Origin: a virus
DNA length: 39,913 nt
Direction: 5' to 3' (one strand)
Virus record (IMG/VR): IMGVR_UViG_3300010316_000019
Location: 1-39,913 of that record
Part shown: positions 33,099 to 39,913 of the stretch, piece by piece
How the letters are laid out: the number at the start of each line of letters is the position of its first letter
Numbering within the stretch: the stretch's first letter is position 1
Made by a program: the position numbers and the translations under genes
The notes under the pieces: model-generated
Database searches by the model: none
Seen by the model: the letters and a program-made list of their open reading frames with translations, nothing else
What the model was told of the DNA's origin: nothing

Positions 33099-35253
33099 AT
33101 CAGTAACCGGAAGAACGCTCTTAGTAGGACGCGGACTTCCACAAGAAATACCAATCACACTTGACCCATTAGTTTATATCGGTGCAGTTGTTTACGGTGT
33201 AGATGGATTACTTTATACTTCAAATGGATCGGAATGGTCTTCTGTAGGAACTGGATTTACTGGTTCAACAGGATTTAATGGATCACGCGGTTATACTGGA
33301 TCAAAAGGCGATATTGGTTTCACTGGTTCCCGTGGTTTCACTGGATCAACAGGGTTTACTGGTTCGCAAGGTGATACTGGTTATACAGGTTCCGCTGGTT
33401 CTTCTCTATACATTCAAGGTAGTGTTCCAACAGTTGGTGATTTACCGCCAACCGGAAATTCTCAAAATGATGCTTATGTAGTTCAAGCAGATGGTCATTT
33501 GTATGTTTGGGATGGCGCTGCATGGGTTGATGTTGGGCAGTTTGTCGGATACACAGGTTCAACTGGATATACAGGTTCAATAGGTTTCACAGGATCACAG
33601 GGTGAAATAGGTTTCACAGGATCACAAGGCGATATTGGTTACACAGGATCACAAGGAGCATCTTTATATATTCAAGGAAGTGTTCCAACTGTAGGCGATT
33701 TACCCCCAACAGGAAATTCTGAAAATGATGCGTATCTTGTTCAAGCGGACGGTCATTTATATGTTTGGGATGGTGCAAATTGGTTGGATGTTGGTCAATT
33801 TAGAGGATACACTGGTTCAGTTGGTTTCACTGGATCAAAAGGCGATATTGGTTTCACTGGTTCAACTGGTGTAAATGGTTTTTCTGGATCAATTGGTTTC
33901 ACTGGTTCGACTGGTTATACAGGTTCCGCTGGTTCTTCTCTATACATTCAAGGAAGTGTCCCAACTGTAGGCGATTTGCCACCAACTGGCAATTCTGTAA
34001 ATGACGCATATCTTGTTCAAGCAGATGGTCATTTATATGTTTGGGATGGCGCAAGTTGGTTGGATATTGGTCAATTTAGGGGATATACCGGATCAAAAGG
34101 TGATTTAGGTTTCACAGGTTCAGTTGGTTTCACAGGGTCAAAAGGCGATATTGGTTTCACAGGGTCAAAAGGTGATGTAGGTTTCACTGGTTCGAAGGGT
34201 GATAATGGATTTACTGGTTCTCAGGGCATTTCTGGACAAGATGGAAGTGTTACAGAAACTTCTAATACCGCACCATCAAATCCTGTTGATGGTCAAATGT
34301 GGTTTGACACAAATGATTCAACATTTAATGTTTATTATGATGATGGCGATAGTCAACAATGGGTCACAACTTCTGGACCACAGGGACCACAGGGACCACA
34401 AGGACCAGTTGGATACGCAGGTTCAGTTGGATACGCAGGTTCAAAAGGTGAAATAGGTGCTATTACAGAAACTGTAAACACTGCACCATCAAATCCTGTT
34501 GATGGTCAAATGTGGTTTGACACAAATGATTCAACATTAAATGTTTATTATGATGATGGTGATAGTCAACAATGGATCGTGACTTCTGGTCCACAGGGAC
34601 CAGAAGGACCAACTGGTTACACAGGTTCTAAAGGCGATCCAGGCGAAGGCGTTCCTGTTGGTGGGACAACTGGGCAGTTACTATCCAAGTCCAGTGCGAC
34701 TAACTACGACACGATATGGGTTGACCCGTCTGCTGGCGGTGGGGATGTTACACTATTGGAAGTAGTTACGTGCAACAATACCTTTAGCGCGTTTGAGATT
34801 GACCTGCCTGCATCATACAGCTCATTTTTGCTTACTTTCAGTGATGTGCGCAGTTCGTCGTATGTTGCTACATACATGGTAGTTTCAGAAGACGGTGGAA
34901 GTAATTTTGTTGAATCTGGTTATGCCTCGTTTTCCGTCAAAACTCTACTCTCCTATGGCTCGAGTATTGGCACTATTAACTCGACAGCCGCCGAGCAATT
35001 TGATGTGTGGTATACCTCCAGAGAATCTTCGGGTTATATATTTATTAACAACTCCGATAACCTTTTTCAATACAATGGGGAGGGTATTACTAATGATTCT
35101 TCGTCACCAACAATTTATCTAGGCAGGAACTATATGGGTGGGCGTATTTTAACTTCCGAGTCTAGAGTGAATACTATAAGAATTTATCGGGGCAGTTCAG
35201 ATAACTTTGTGTCGGGTGAAATCCGCCTTTACGGATATAAGGAGACAATCTAA
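33088..35253 (+). CDS. Collagen-like tail fibre with imported C-terminal domain
   Basis: I chose the ATG at 33088 because GGAGG at 33077-33081 is 6 bases before it; an ATG at 33085 and a TTG at 33067 are less well placed. The gene overlaps the previous stop by 11 bases. The N-terminus (MSYKSVTGRTLLVGRGLPQE) is a short attachment part. Then Gly-x-x triplets run in blocks, mostly with a six-residue period (GFTGSK GDIGFTGS). These are broken by three copies of a 48-aa domain (SSLYIQGSVPTVGDLPPTG...HLYVWDGA) and then two copies of a 42-aa domain (NTAPSNPVDGQMWFDTND). After GPQGPEGPTGYTGSKGDPGEG the C-terminal 200 residues form a globular domain encoded by GC-richer DNA. Collagen-like triplets make trimeric rods, so this is probably a trimeric fibre with a receptor-binding head. 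The head probably folds with help from the next gene. Confidence 0.85.
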   Translation: MSYKSVTGRTLLVGRGLPQEIPITLDPLVYIGAVVYGVDGLLYTSNGSEWSSVGTGFTGSTGFNGSRGYTGSKGDIGFTGSRGFTGSTGFTGSQGDTGYTGSAGSSLYIQGSVPTVGDLPPTGNSQNDAYVVQADGHLYVWDGAAWVDVGQFVGYTGSTGYTGSIGFTGSQGEIGFTGSQGDIGYTGSQGASLYIQGSVPTVGDLPPTGNSENDAYLVQADGHLYVWDGANWLDVGQFRGYTGSVGFTGSKGDIGFTGSTGVNGFSGSIGFTGSTGYTGSAGSSLYIQGSVPTVGDLPPTGNSVNDAYLVQADGHLYVWDGASWLDIGQFRGYTGSKGDLGFTGSVGFTGSKGDIGFTGSKGDVGFTGSKGDNGFTGSQGISGQDGSVTETSNTAPSNPVDGQMWFDTNDSTFNVYYDDGDSQQWVTTSGPQGPQGPQGPVGYAGSVGYAGSKGEIGAITETVNTAPSNPVDGQMWFDTNDSTLNVYYDDGDSQQWIVTSGPQGPEGPTGYTGSKGDPGEGVPVGGTTGQLLSKSSATNYDTIWVDPSAGGGDVTLLEVVTCNNTFSAFEIDLPASYSSFLLTFSDVRSSSYVATYMVVSEDGGSNFVESGYASFSVKTLLSYGSSIGTINSTAAEQFDVWYTSRESSGYIFINNSDNLFQYNGEGITNDSSSPTIYLGRNYMGGRILTSESRVNTIRIYRGSSDNFVSGEIRLYGYKETI
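33400..34077 (+). repeat. Three 144-bp direct repeats separated by collagen-like triplets
   Basis: The copies lie at 33400-33543, 33658-33801 and 33934-34077, each 48 codons and starting with the codons for (S/A)SLYIQGSVPTVGDLPPTG. They differ mostly at third codon positions and a few residues (Q/E/V before NDAY; A/N/S in WDGA-x-W). Their starts are 258 and 276 bases apart, a difference of 18 bases, which is exactly one six-residue collagen unit. The 18-bp collagen repeats between them are also near-identical. Confidence 0.9.
34252..34590 (+). repeat. Two 126-bp direct repeats in the collagen-like gene
   Basis: The copies at 34252-34377 and 34465-34590 each encode 42 residues around TAPSNPVDGQMWFDTNDST and NVYYDDGDSQQW. 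They are nearly identical in DNA and differ at a handful of bases, so the duplication is recent or kept alike by gene conversion. A stretch of GPQGPQGPQGP triplets and GYAGS units lies between them. Confidence 0.9.
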
Positions 35254-35585
35254 TGACTAAACTACTACGCAGAGGTCAGATCGTTGATGTGCCTGACAGT
35301 GATTTTCCACATCCGCCGCTTACCGCCGATATGGTCAAACAGGAAGCGGCAAGGCGTATTCTCGCAATTTGTCCTGAATGGATGCAGCGCAACCTTACTG
35401 CCCGCGCTGCTGAACTTGCCATTAAAGGTCCAACAAACTGGACAGATCAAGAGCGTGCTGAACACGCTGCGGGACAAGTCCTTTGGGACCGGATTAAATT
35501 AGTTCGCGTCAAGTCAAACCAAATTGAAGCGATGACACCAATCCCGCCCGATTATTCAGAGGATAAATACTGGTATAATTATTAA
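34640..35585 (+). other. GC-rich patch: fibre head plus assembly gene, probable horizontal transfer
   Basis: Hand counts of 60-base lines give 55% G+C at 34681-34740 and 52% at 35341-35400, against 28% at 35641-35700 just outside. The change begins within the last collagen triplets of the fibre gene and ends at the stop of the 110-aa gene. Codon choice also shifts (many CTG, GCC, CGC, CCG codons that are rare in the neighbours). The patch therefore joins a fibre tip and its likely helper, a unit often exchanged between phages. Confidence 0.8.
35253..35585 (+). CDS. Tail fibre assembly-like protein, 110 aa
   Basis: The ATG shares one base with the preceding stop (TAATG). The product starts MTKLLRRGQIVDVPDSDFPH. 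Its core is QEAARRILAICPEWMQRNLT, then ARAAELAIKGPTNWTDQER, a helical Trp/Ala-rich segment ending VKSNQIEAMTPIPPDYSEDK. I associate this core (ARRI.AI.PEW.QRN..A.AAEL) with small tail-fibre assembly or chaperone-like proteins of phages and prophages of alphaproteobacteria. Its place directly behind a fibre head, in the same GC-rich patch, supports a role in folding or attaching that head. Base composition is quite unlike the rest of the window, a sign of recent transfer. Whether it stays in the virion is not known. Confidence 0.72.
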   Translation: MTKLLRRGQIVDVPDSDFPHPPLTADMVKQEAARRILAICPEWMQRNLTARAAELAIKGPTNWTDQERAEHAAGQVLWDRIKLVRVKSNQIEAMTPIPPDYSEDKYWYNY

Positions 35586-35605
35586 GTAATAAAGGTTATA
35601 AAAAT

Positions 35606-36058
35606 ATGTCATTAAACTTTCCATTAAATCCATCATTAAATGATATTCATACGCATAATGGAGTATCATATATTTGGAATTCAGTAAAGTGGGTTAATAT
35701 GAATAAACTCGCAAATACAATTGTGGGTGAATACCATAATATCACAATACAAACTGCAAATACAGTTTTAATTGAACCAGATAAGTACGATTATTATAAA
35801 ATAAATTTGGATGAAGATATTACATTTGATATTCCAAATGCTTCTCCAAATACAAGTTTTGTAGTTGAATTTAATAGAACGTATGTGGAAACTTCTGTGG
35901 AACCAACCATTACATGGACAGATAATATAAAATGGGAAGGTGGAATTGCACCTGCTATCGACTTCATATATGATACAAATATTTTAATAAACTTTACAAC
36001 ATTCGATGGTTCTGTCTGGATAGCAAACCCACTTTCATTAGATTTAAGGAACGTATAA
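35606..36058 (+). CDS. Small fibre-type protein, 150 aa (shortest of three tandem paralogues)
   Basis: The start follows an AAAGG ribosome site 20 bases after the previous stop. The beginning MSLNFPLNPSLNDIHTHNG and YIWNSVKW match the starts of the next two genes (MxxNFPxxPxxxD...GxxYxxxxxKW). The end, near residue 102 (TITWTDNIKWEGGIAP), matches their ends. Between these parts there is only a short beta-rich stretch (ITFDIPNASPNTSFVVEFN), whereas the paralogues carry five propeller-like repeats there. The protein is therefore either the ancestral short form or a deleted form. The 'NFP..P..GD...NG..Y.W....W' start is a common element at the front of phage fibre proteins, so a virion role is likely. 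Confidence 0.68.
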   Translation: MSLNFPLNPSLNDIHTHNGVSYIWNSVKWVNMNKLANTIVGEYHNITIQTANTVLIEPDKYDYYKINLDEDITFDIPNASPNTSFVVEFNRTYVETSVEPTITWTDNIKWEGGIAPAIDFIYDTNILINFTTFDGSVWIANPLSLDLRNV

Positions 36059-36059
36059 A

Positions 36060-37361
36060 ATGGCATTGAATTTTCCTATTTCACCTGTAGAGGGTGACAC
36101 ATACATAGATGATAACAATGTGACTTATATCTTCACTGGAACAAAGTGGAGACAGGAAGTCACAAACTACAATTACACTGGTTATTCACCATCTAGTGCA
36201 AATAATTCAACAGAAATAGATTTGTCACAAGGTAATTTTTTCAATGTTGAATTGACAGAAAAAACAAATATTTCTTTTGTAAATCCGCCTGACAGTGGAT
36301 ACTCACAAAAATTTCAATTGAAATTGAGAGTCCCAGAAGATTATAATGCAGCAACCAATTATTCAATTAAAGATATGACTTACGATAACGTGAGTTATTT
36401 GGCATTTCCACAAACGCCAGAACCAACAGCAACTGGTTCTGCAACTGCCACAGGTATATATTTTAAACCTGATGGAACAAAGATGTATTTGATGGGTTCG
36501 ATTTCTTCGGGGTACAATTCTGGAACGCAACAAAACGAGTATGTTTATCAATATTCTCTTTCTACACCATGGGACATATCAACCGCATCTTATGATAATG
36601 TATATGCCAACACATTTACAACACTAGGATATTGGGGGAATTCTGATATTCAGTTTAAACCTGATGGCACTGCTTTTTTTACGACTATTTTTGGAAGCAT
36701 TATAAAAAGGTTTAATCTTTCTACACCATGGGATATATCAACCACATCCTATTCTGGAATATTTTTCGACCAACTTTCTCTAAATTATGTGTATCCACAA
36801 CCAAAATTTTATTTTAGCGATGATGGTCTTAAATTATATACGTCTTCATATACCACCGATATGATTTATGAATATGATCTTGCATCTCCATGGGATATTT
36901 CAGATGTGTCCTACAACGGAAAATATTTGAGTGTTGGTTCGGAAGATGGATCACCTTTTCAAATTTCGTTCAATAAAACTGGATCAAGAATGTATATGTC
37001 TGGTGGCGTAAATAGTAAGATTTATGAATATTCCATAAGAACGCCTTGGGATATTTCGTCTGGATTATACACGGGGATAAGTTATAATTATGGTAATGAT
37101 ATCACATCTTCGTTAGGGTTCTTTATTAAACCGAATGGTGGAAAGATTTATTTGGGAGGTTACACCGACAAAAAATTATATCAATATGATATTTCCGGTT
37201 TTACTACAATCCCAGAAATAATATGGAATGATAATATTGTTTGGGAAGGCGAATACGCCCCAAATATACCACAAACAAACGAAATAAATGTATACGAATT
37301 TTATACAAATGACAATGGACTGACATACTACGGAAAACTATCAGAGGAAGATGTAAAATAA
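36060..37361 (+). CDS. Fibre-type protein with five propeller-like repeats, 433 aa
   Basis: It begins one base after the previous stop. The start MALNFPISPVEGDTYIDDN and YIFTGTKW match its neighbours. From about residue 120 to 380 there are five repeats of about 50-60 aa. Each pairs an FKPDGTKMYLMG-like strand pair (variants FKPDGTAFF, FSDDGLKLY, FNKTGSRMY, IKPNGGKIY) with a linking STPWDISTASY-like segment (four clear copies). This looks like a beta-propeller or a stack of similar blades. The C-terminus (EIIWNDNIVWEGEYAP near 386) returns to the shared ending. Five blades could close as a small propeller, which often binds sugars or proteins. A role as host-binding fibre tip is inferred. There is no signal peptide, so it is not secreted in the usual way. 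Confidence 0.72.
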   Translation: MALNFPISPVEGDTYIDDNNVTYIFTGTKWRQEVTNYNYTGYSPSSANNSTEIDLSQGNFFNVELTEKTNISFVNPPDSGYSQKFQLKLRVPEDYNAATNYSIKDMTYDNVSYLAFPQTPEPTATGSATATGIYFKPDGTKMYLMGSISSGYNSGTQQNEYVYQYSLSTPWDISTASYDNVYANTFTTLGYWGNSDIQFKPDGTAFFTTIFGSIIKRFNLSTPWDISTTSYSGIFFDQLSLNYVYPQPKFYFSDDGLKLYTSSYTTDMIYEYDLASPWDISDVSYNGKYLSVGSEDGSPFQISFNKTGSRMYMSGGVNSKIYEYSIRTPWDISSGLYTGISYNYGNDITSSLGFFIKPNGGKIYLGGYTDKKLYQYDISGFTTIPEIIWNDNIVWEGEYAPNIPQTNEINVYEFYTNDNGLTYYGKLSEEDVK

Positions 37362-38518
37362 TGAGCATGAATTTTCCAAACACACCAACAAATGGCGATC
37401 AAACTACAATAGATGGATTGACATATCAATACAATGATGGAAAGTGGATTTCAATTTCAAAAAGACTTTTGAGCAAGACCATAACATCTACCGGAACAAT
37501 GAATTTAGAAAATGCGTCTTCATTTAAATTTAATTTAAATGAAGACATACCCTCTAGGACTGTATTATTTTCAAACATTACCGAAGGAAGTAGTGTTTGG
37601 AGATTGCATGTCTCCGCAGAAGAAGGAGGTTGGTCGTTTAAAAATGCGTCTTATGATAATGTAACAGAAGCAGTGGGGTCAGGAACAGAATCTGTTTTCT
37701 TCAAACCAGATGGGACTAAAGTATCTAGTATTTCCGCTTCAACTTTGTATAATACGTCTCTTTCAAATAATTGGGATATAGGAAGTGTTTCTAGTACAAA
37801 TACAAGAATAGACCCTTCACAAGGTGATCCATACAAATCTATGTTCATAAAACCAGACGGTTCTATTTTGTATTTATTATCATCCAACACTAGAAAGATT
37901 CATGCATTTATATTATCAACACCATGGGATATAACTACATATGGGTCATTGATATATAATATAGATGATGATGTTATTAACAACTCAGATATGGACGGTC
38001 TTTATATAAGTCCAGATGGTACAAAAATGTATATAGCAGGTATAGATAATGATACTATTTATCAATACAATCTAACAACTCCTTGGGATATAGAAAGTGT
38101 AAGTAGTCTAATTTCATCAGTAACTGTTTCAGCAAATCCTGTTGGACTCCGTTTCAAACCAGATGGGACTAAAATGTTTTATGTGTCTGACAATTTATTA
38201 CATAGGGGTTACGAATACAACTTGACAACTCCTTGGGATTTGTCAACTGCAAGTTGGTCTAACAATCTTTTTATTATAAATTCAGAAGAAACAAATCCAA
38301 AAGATATAGATATCAAACCAGATGGGACTAAATTATATATCATAGGAGATAGTGGCGTGTCTCAGTATTCAATGATCTATACACCTTCAATCACATGGAC
38401 AAATAGTATTATTTGGGAAGAAAACACAGCACCAACTTTTGTTGCTGGCGAAGATTCTATAATTGAATTTTACACACCAGATGGCGGAAATACCATTTAT
38501 GGTGTTAAAATTTTTTGA
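37361..38518 (+). CDS. Fibre-type protein with five propeller-like repeats, 385 aa
   Basis: The ATG shares one base with the preceding stop (TAATG). The start MSMNFPNTPTNGDQTTIDG with YQYNDGKW matches the two upstream paralogues. Five repeats lie between residues about 114 and 335: FKPDGTKVSSIS, IKPDGSILYLLS, ISPDGTKMYIAG, FKPDGTKMFYVS and IKPDGTKLYIIG. The linkers are of PWDIT/PWDIE/PWDLS type. The ending SITWTNSIIWEENTAP (near 343) is the shared closing element. It is closest in plan to the 433-aa gene, but the repeats differ in sequence, so the binding surface probably differs. It ends the fibre series; its stop overlaps a late promoter-like GATAAATA. Confidence 0.72.
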   Translation: MSMNFPNTPTNGDQTTIDGLTYQYNDGKWISISKRLLSKTITSTGTMNLENASSFKFNLNEDIPSRTVLFSNITEGSSVWRLHVSAEEGGWSFKNASYDNVTEAVGSGTESVFFKPDGTKVSSISASTLYNTSLSNNWDIGSVSSTNTRIDPSQGDPYKSMFIKPDGSILYLLSSNTRKIHAFILSTPWDITTYGSLIYNIDDDVINNSDMDGLYISPDGTKMYIAGIDNDTIYQYNLTTPWDIESVSSLISSVTVSANPVGLRFKPDGTKMFYVSDNLLHRGYEYNLTTPWDLSTASWSNNLFIINSEETNPKDIDIKPDGTKLYIIGDSGVSQYSMIYTPSITWTNSIIWEENTAPTFVAGEDSIIEFYTPDGGNTIYGVKIF

Positions 38519-38524
38519 TAAATA
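38517..38524 (+). promoter_or_regulatory. Late promoter, variant GATAAATA
   Basis: GATAAATA differs from the T4 late consensus only at the first base. It lies 33 bases before the ATG at 38558 and overlaps the TGA of the previous gene. The short gap that follows ends in a good ribosome site (AAAGGAG). Confidence 0.6.
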
Positions 38525-38557
38525 CTAGAGTAGATTTAACACCAAAAGGAGTTTAGC

Positions 38558-39253
38558 ATGTTTGTAAAAACATATGGCAATAACAATATAGATGCGTTTC
38601 CATATTCGCTAGAAATGTTTCGTGAAGAGAATAGAAACGTAAGTCTTCCAAAATTTTTAAACAATCGTTTCTTGGAAACCAGAAATGTTTTTCCAGTCTA
38701 TGAAGCAGAAAAACCAGAGTTTGATGATGCTGTCGAAAGGTTGAAACCTAAAGACACACCAGAATTAACAGAAAAAACTGTAGATGAAGTGACCACAAAC
38801 AGATGGGAACTTGGATGGAACATAGTAGAAAAAACACAAGATCAGATTAATTCAGATTTCGAATCTGAAAAAGAAACCTTGTTAGCAAAAATCAATGATC
38901 TAAGAAATGAACATATTCACCAGACATATACAGTCAAGATTAGCGATACTTTAGAAATTCCCGTTGACATTCGTGAAGGCAAACCAGACCTATCTAACAT
39001 ATCAAATCTGGTTCTTGGTGCATCACTCAAAAAAATGAATGGTGACACATCAACAATTATTTTCAGAGATGCCAACGACAACGAAAATGCACTTACACCA
39101 GATGAAGTCATTCTTATGGGAACAACGATTTCAAATATGGTGACATATGCATACGAACAATCTTGGGACATGAAAAATCTCGTAGAAGCAGCGTCTGATG
39201 TCTATGAATTAAGAGCAATAGATACGAAATTCAAAACTTATGTGCAAGTATAA
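38558..39253 (+). CDS. DUF4376-like tail fibre assembly protein, 231 aa
   Basis: A strong ribosome site (AAAGGAG) precedes the ATG. The N-terminal 90 residues (MFVKTYGNNNIDAFPYSLEM, then FLNNRFLETRNVFPVYEAEKP) look like the front of phage tail-fibre assembly proteins that describe a short 'expected value' region. The middle is helical (QDQINSDFESEKETLLAKIN). The C-terminal half fits what I remember of DUF4376: PVDIREGKPDLSNISNLV, then TIIFRDANDNENALTPDEV and a helical YAYEQSWDMKNLVEAASD. DUF4376 proteins occur beside tail fibres and are thought to help their assembly. Having its own late promoter suggests it serves several of the upstream fibres. It is unrelated in sequence to the 110-aa assembly protein at 35253. 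Confidence 0.68.
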   Translation: MFVKTYGNNNIDAFPYSLEMFREENRNVSLPKFLNNRFLETRNVFPVYEAEKPEFDDAVERLKPKDTPELTEKTVDEVTTNRWELGWNIVEKTQDQINSDFESEKETLLAKINDLRNEHIHQTYTVKISDTLEIPVDIREGKPDLSNISNLVLGASLKKMNGDTSTIIFRDANDNENALTPDEVILMGTTISNMVTYAYEQSWDMKNLVEAASDVYELRAIDTKFKTYVQV

Positions 39254-39256
39254 ATA
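39249..39256 (+). promoter_or_regulatory. T4-type late promoter (TATAAATA)
   Basis: An exact TATAAATA lies 34 bases before the ATG at 39291 and contains the TAA stop of the DUF4376-like gene. The spacing equals that of the other late promoters, so the glycosyltransferase gene is probably expressed late. Confidence 0.75.
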
Positions 39257-39290
39257 AATACAAACACACCCTTAAATTATGGAGAATTGA

Positions 39291-39913
39291 ATGAAAATCG
39301 TTTTTATCGACAAACTTGGTCTGTCTTATGATGGCGACACTCTTAACAAAAATGGTCTAGGTGGTTCTGAATCCGCAGTCATTTTAATGACAAAAGAACT
39401 AAAAAAATTGGGGTTCGATGTTACAGTTTTCAATAACTGTAGTGACGAACCACATTCAACTGAGGGCGTATATGATGGTGTAAGATACATAGACAACACA
39501 AATGCAAAAGAACATAACGAAGTTTATGATGTTGCCATTGTATCAAGATCAGTTCAACCATTTCTAAATGACGAATATCCATTCTTGAAAAATGCTAAGA
39601 AAAGAATTCTTTGGTTGCACGACACTTTTATTGAAGGCGAACATGCATTAGAAGAACTTGTTCTTTCAAGAAAAATACATCATGTTTTCACTCTTTCAGA
39701 TTGGCATACATCATATATTCTCAATTCAAATCATGGCAAAAGAAGAAACTTCGAAGTCCTCAAAAAGCATTTCTTCCAAACTAGAAATGGTGCAGTTAAG
39801 CATATAAGCGAAGTGGATTTATTGAAGAAGGATAAAAACCATTTCGTTTACAATTCAAGTGCCACAAAAGGATTGTTACCTCTTGTAAATGATATATGGC
39901 CTGAAATCAAAAA
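39291..39913 (+). CDS. GT4-type glycosyltransferase, N-terminal part (runs off the window)
   Basis: The ATG follows a GGAG ribosome site, and the frame stays open for 207 codons to the end of the window, so the gene is cut. The product starts MKIVFIDKLGLSYDGD and has NGLGGSESAVILMTKELKKL near residues 21-40, the Gly-rich loop with GGSE that marks the N-terminal domain of GT-B, GT4-like enzymes. Later elements are DVAIVSRS, KRILWLHDTF near residue 105, and VFTLSDWHTSYIL. FVYNSSATKGLLPLV near the end fits the step into the nucleotide-sugar domain, where 'SS..KGL' is frequent. It should move a sugar from a nucleotide donor. The acceptor is unknown: modification of virion proteins, phage DNA or the host surface are all possible. 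The late promoter favours a virion protein. Confidence 0.8.
   Translation, partial: MKIVFIDKLGLSYDGDTLNKNGLGGSESAVILMTKELKKLGFDVTVFNNCSDEPHSTEGVYDGVRYIDNTNAKEHNEVYDVAIVSRSVQPFLNDEYPFLKNAKKRILWLHDTFIEGEHALEELVLSRKIHHVFTLSDWHTSYILNSNHGKRRNFEVLKKHFFQTRNGAVKHISEVDLLKKDKNHFVYNSSATKGLLPLVNDIWPEIK

Noticed and set aside
33255-34590. CRISPR array or non-coding satellite
   Set aside because: The repeats keep one reading frame, encode Gly-x-x triplets and folded domains, and have no unique spacers of constant length.
33088-35253. Diversity-generating retroelement target in a fibre gene
   Set aside because: No reverse transcriptase gene or template repeat was seen in the window, and repeat differences are mostly silent rather than adenine-targeted.

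Overview
The window looks like part of the late, virion-structural region of a large, AT-rich, T4-like myovirus, probably marine. The evidence is: (i) nearly all the DNA is closely packed genes for very large beta-rich tail, baseplate and fibre proteins of the kind seen in marine T4-like phages, such as a DUF4815-type protein, fibre proteins with GGTG motifs, collagen-like and beta-helix fibres and a DUF4376-like protein; (ii) exact or near-exact copies of the T4-type late promoter TATAAATA lie 30-43 bases upstream of five gene starts; (iii) genes abut or overlap by 1-14 bases. An alphaproteobacterial host is suggested, not proven, by the small fibre-assembly-like gene at 35253-35585. I saw no tRNA, rRNA, CRISPR, IS element, integrase or reverse transcriptase.

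Layout. 1-7295: end of a baseplate-wedge-like gene, an 1808-aa DUF4815-type structural protein, a 59-aa helical protein and a 469-aa tail fibre. 7305-12357: a tight five-gene cassette quite unlike its surroundings. It holds a B12-binding-type radical SAM enzyme, a 351-aa protein I do not recognise, a 67-aa protein ending in a Cys/Gly tail (CECECGGGG), a 133-aa protein with related HxH units, and a radical SAM/SPASM enzyme. 12353-25751: a late promoter, then a beta-helix fibre/spike, two large paralogous structural proteins, a leucine-rich-repeat protein and a further structural protein. 25748-27946: the only minus-strand gene, a 732-aa structural protein with its own late promoter. 27947-28107: a control region with divergent late promoters. 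28108-35585: a 1521-aa fibre with at least six repeats of about 150 aa, a 142-aa virion protein, a collagen-like fibre and a fibre-assembly-like protein. The last part of the collagen-like gene and the assembly gene form a GC-rich patch that looks imported. 35606-38518: three tandem paralogous fibre proteins, two carrying five propeller-like repeats. 38517-39913: two late promoters, a DUF4376-like fibre-assembly protein and the start of a GT4-type glycosyltransferase that runs off the end.

How the genes may work together. Most products probably assemble into the baseplate and a large set of host-binding fibres. The small HxH proteins resemble metal-binding fibre or needle elements. The two radical SAM enzymes flanking them are the best candidate for an undescribed system: phage enzymes that chemically modify, or crosslink cysteines in, a small virion peptide. 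This is inferred from gene order and motifs only.
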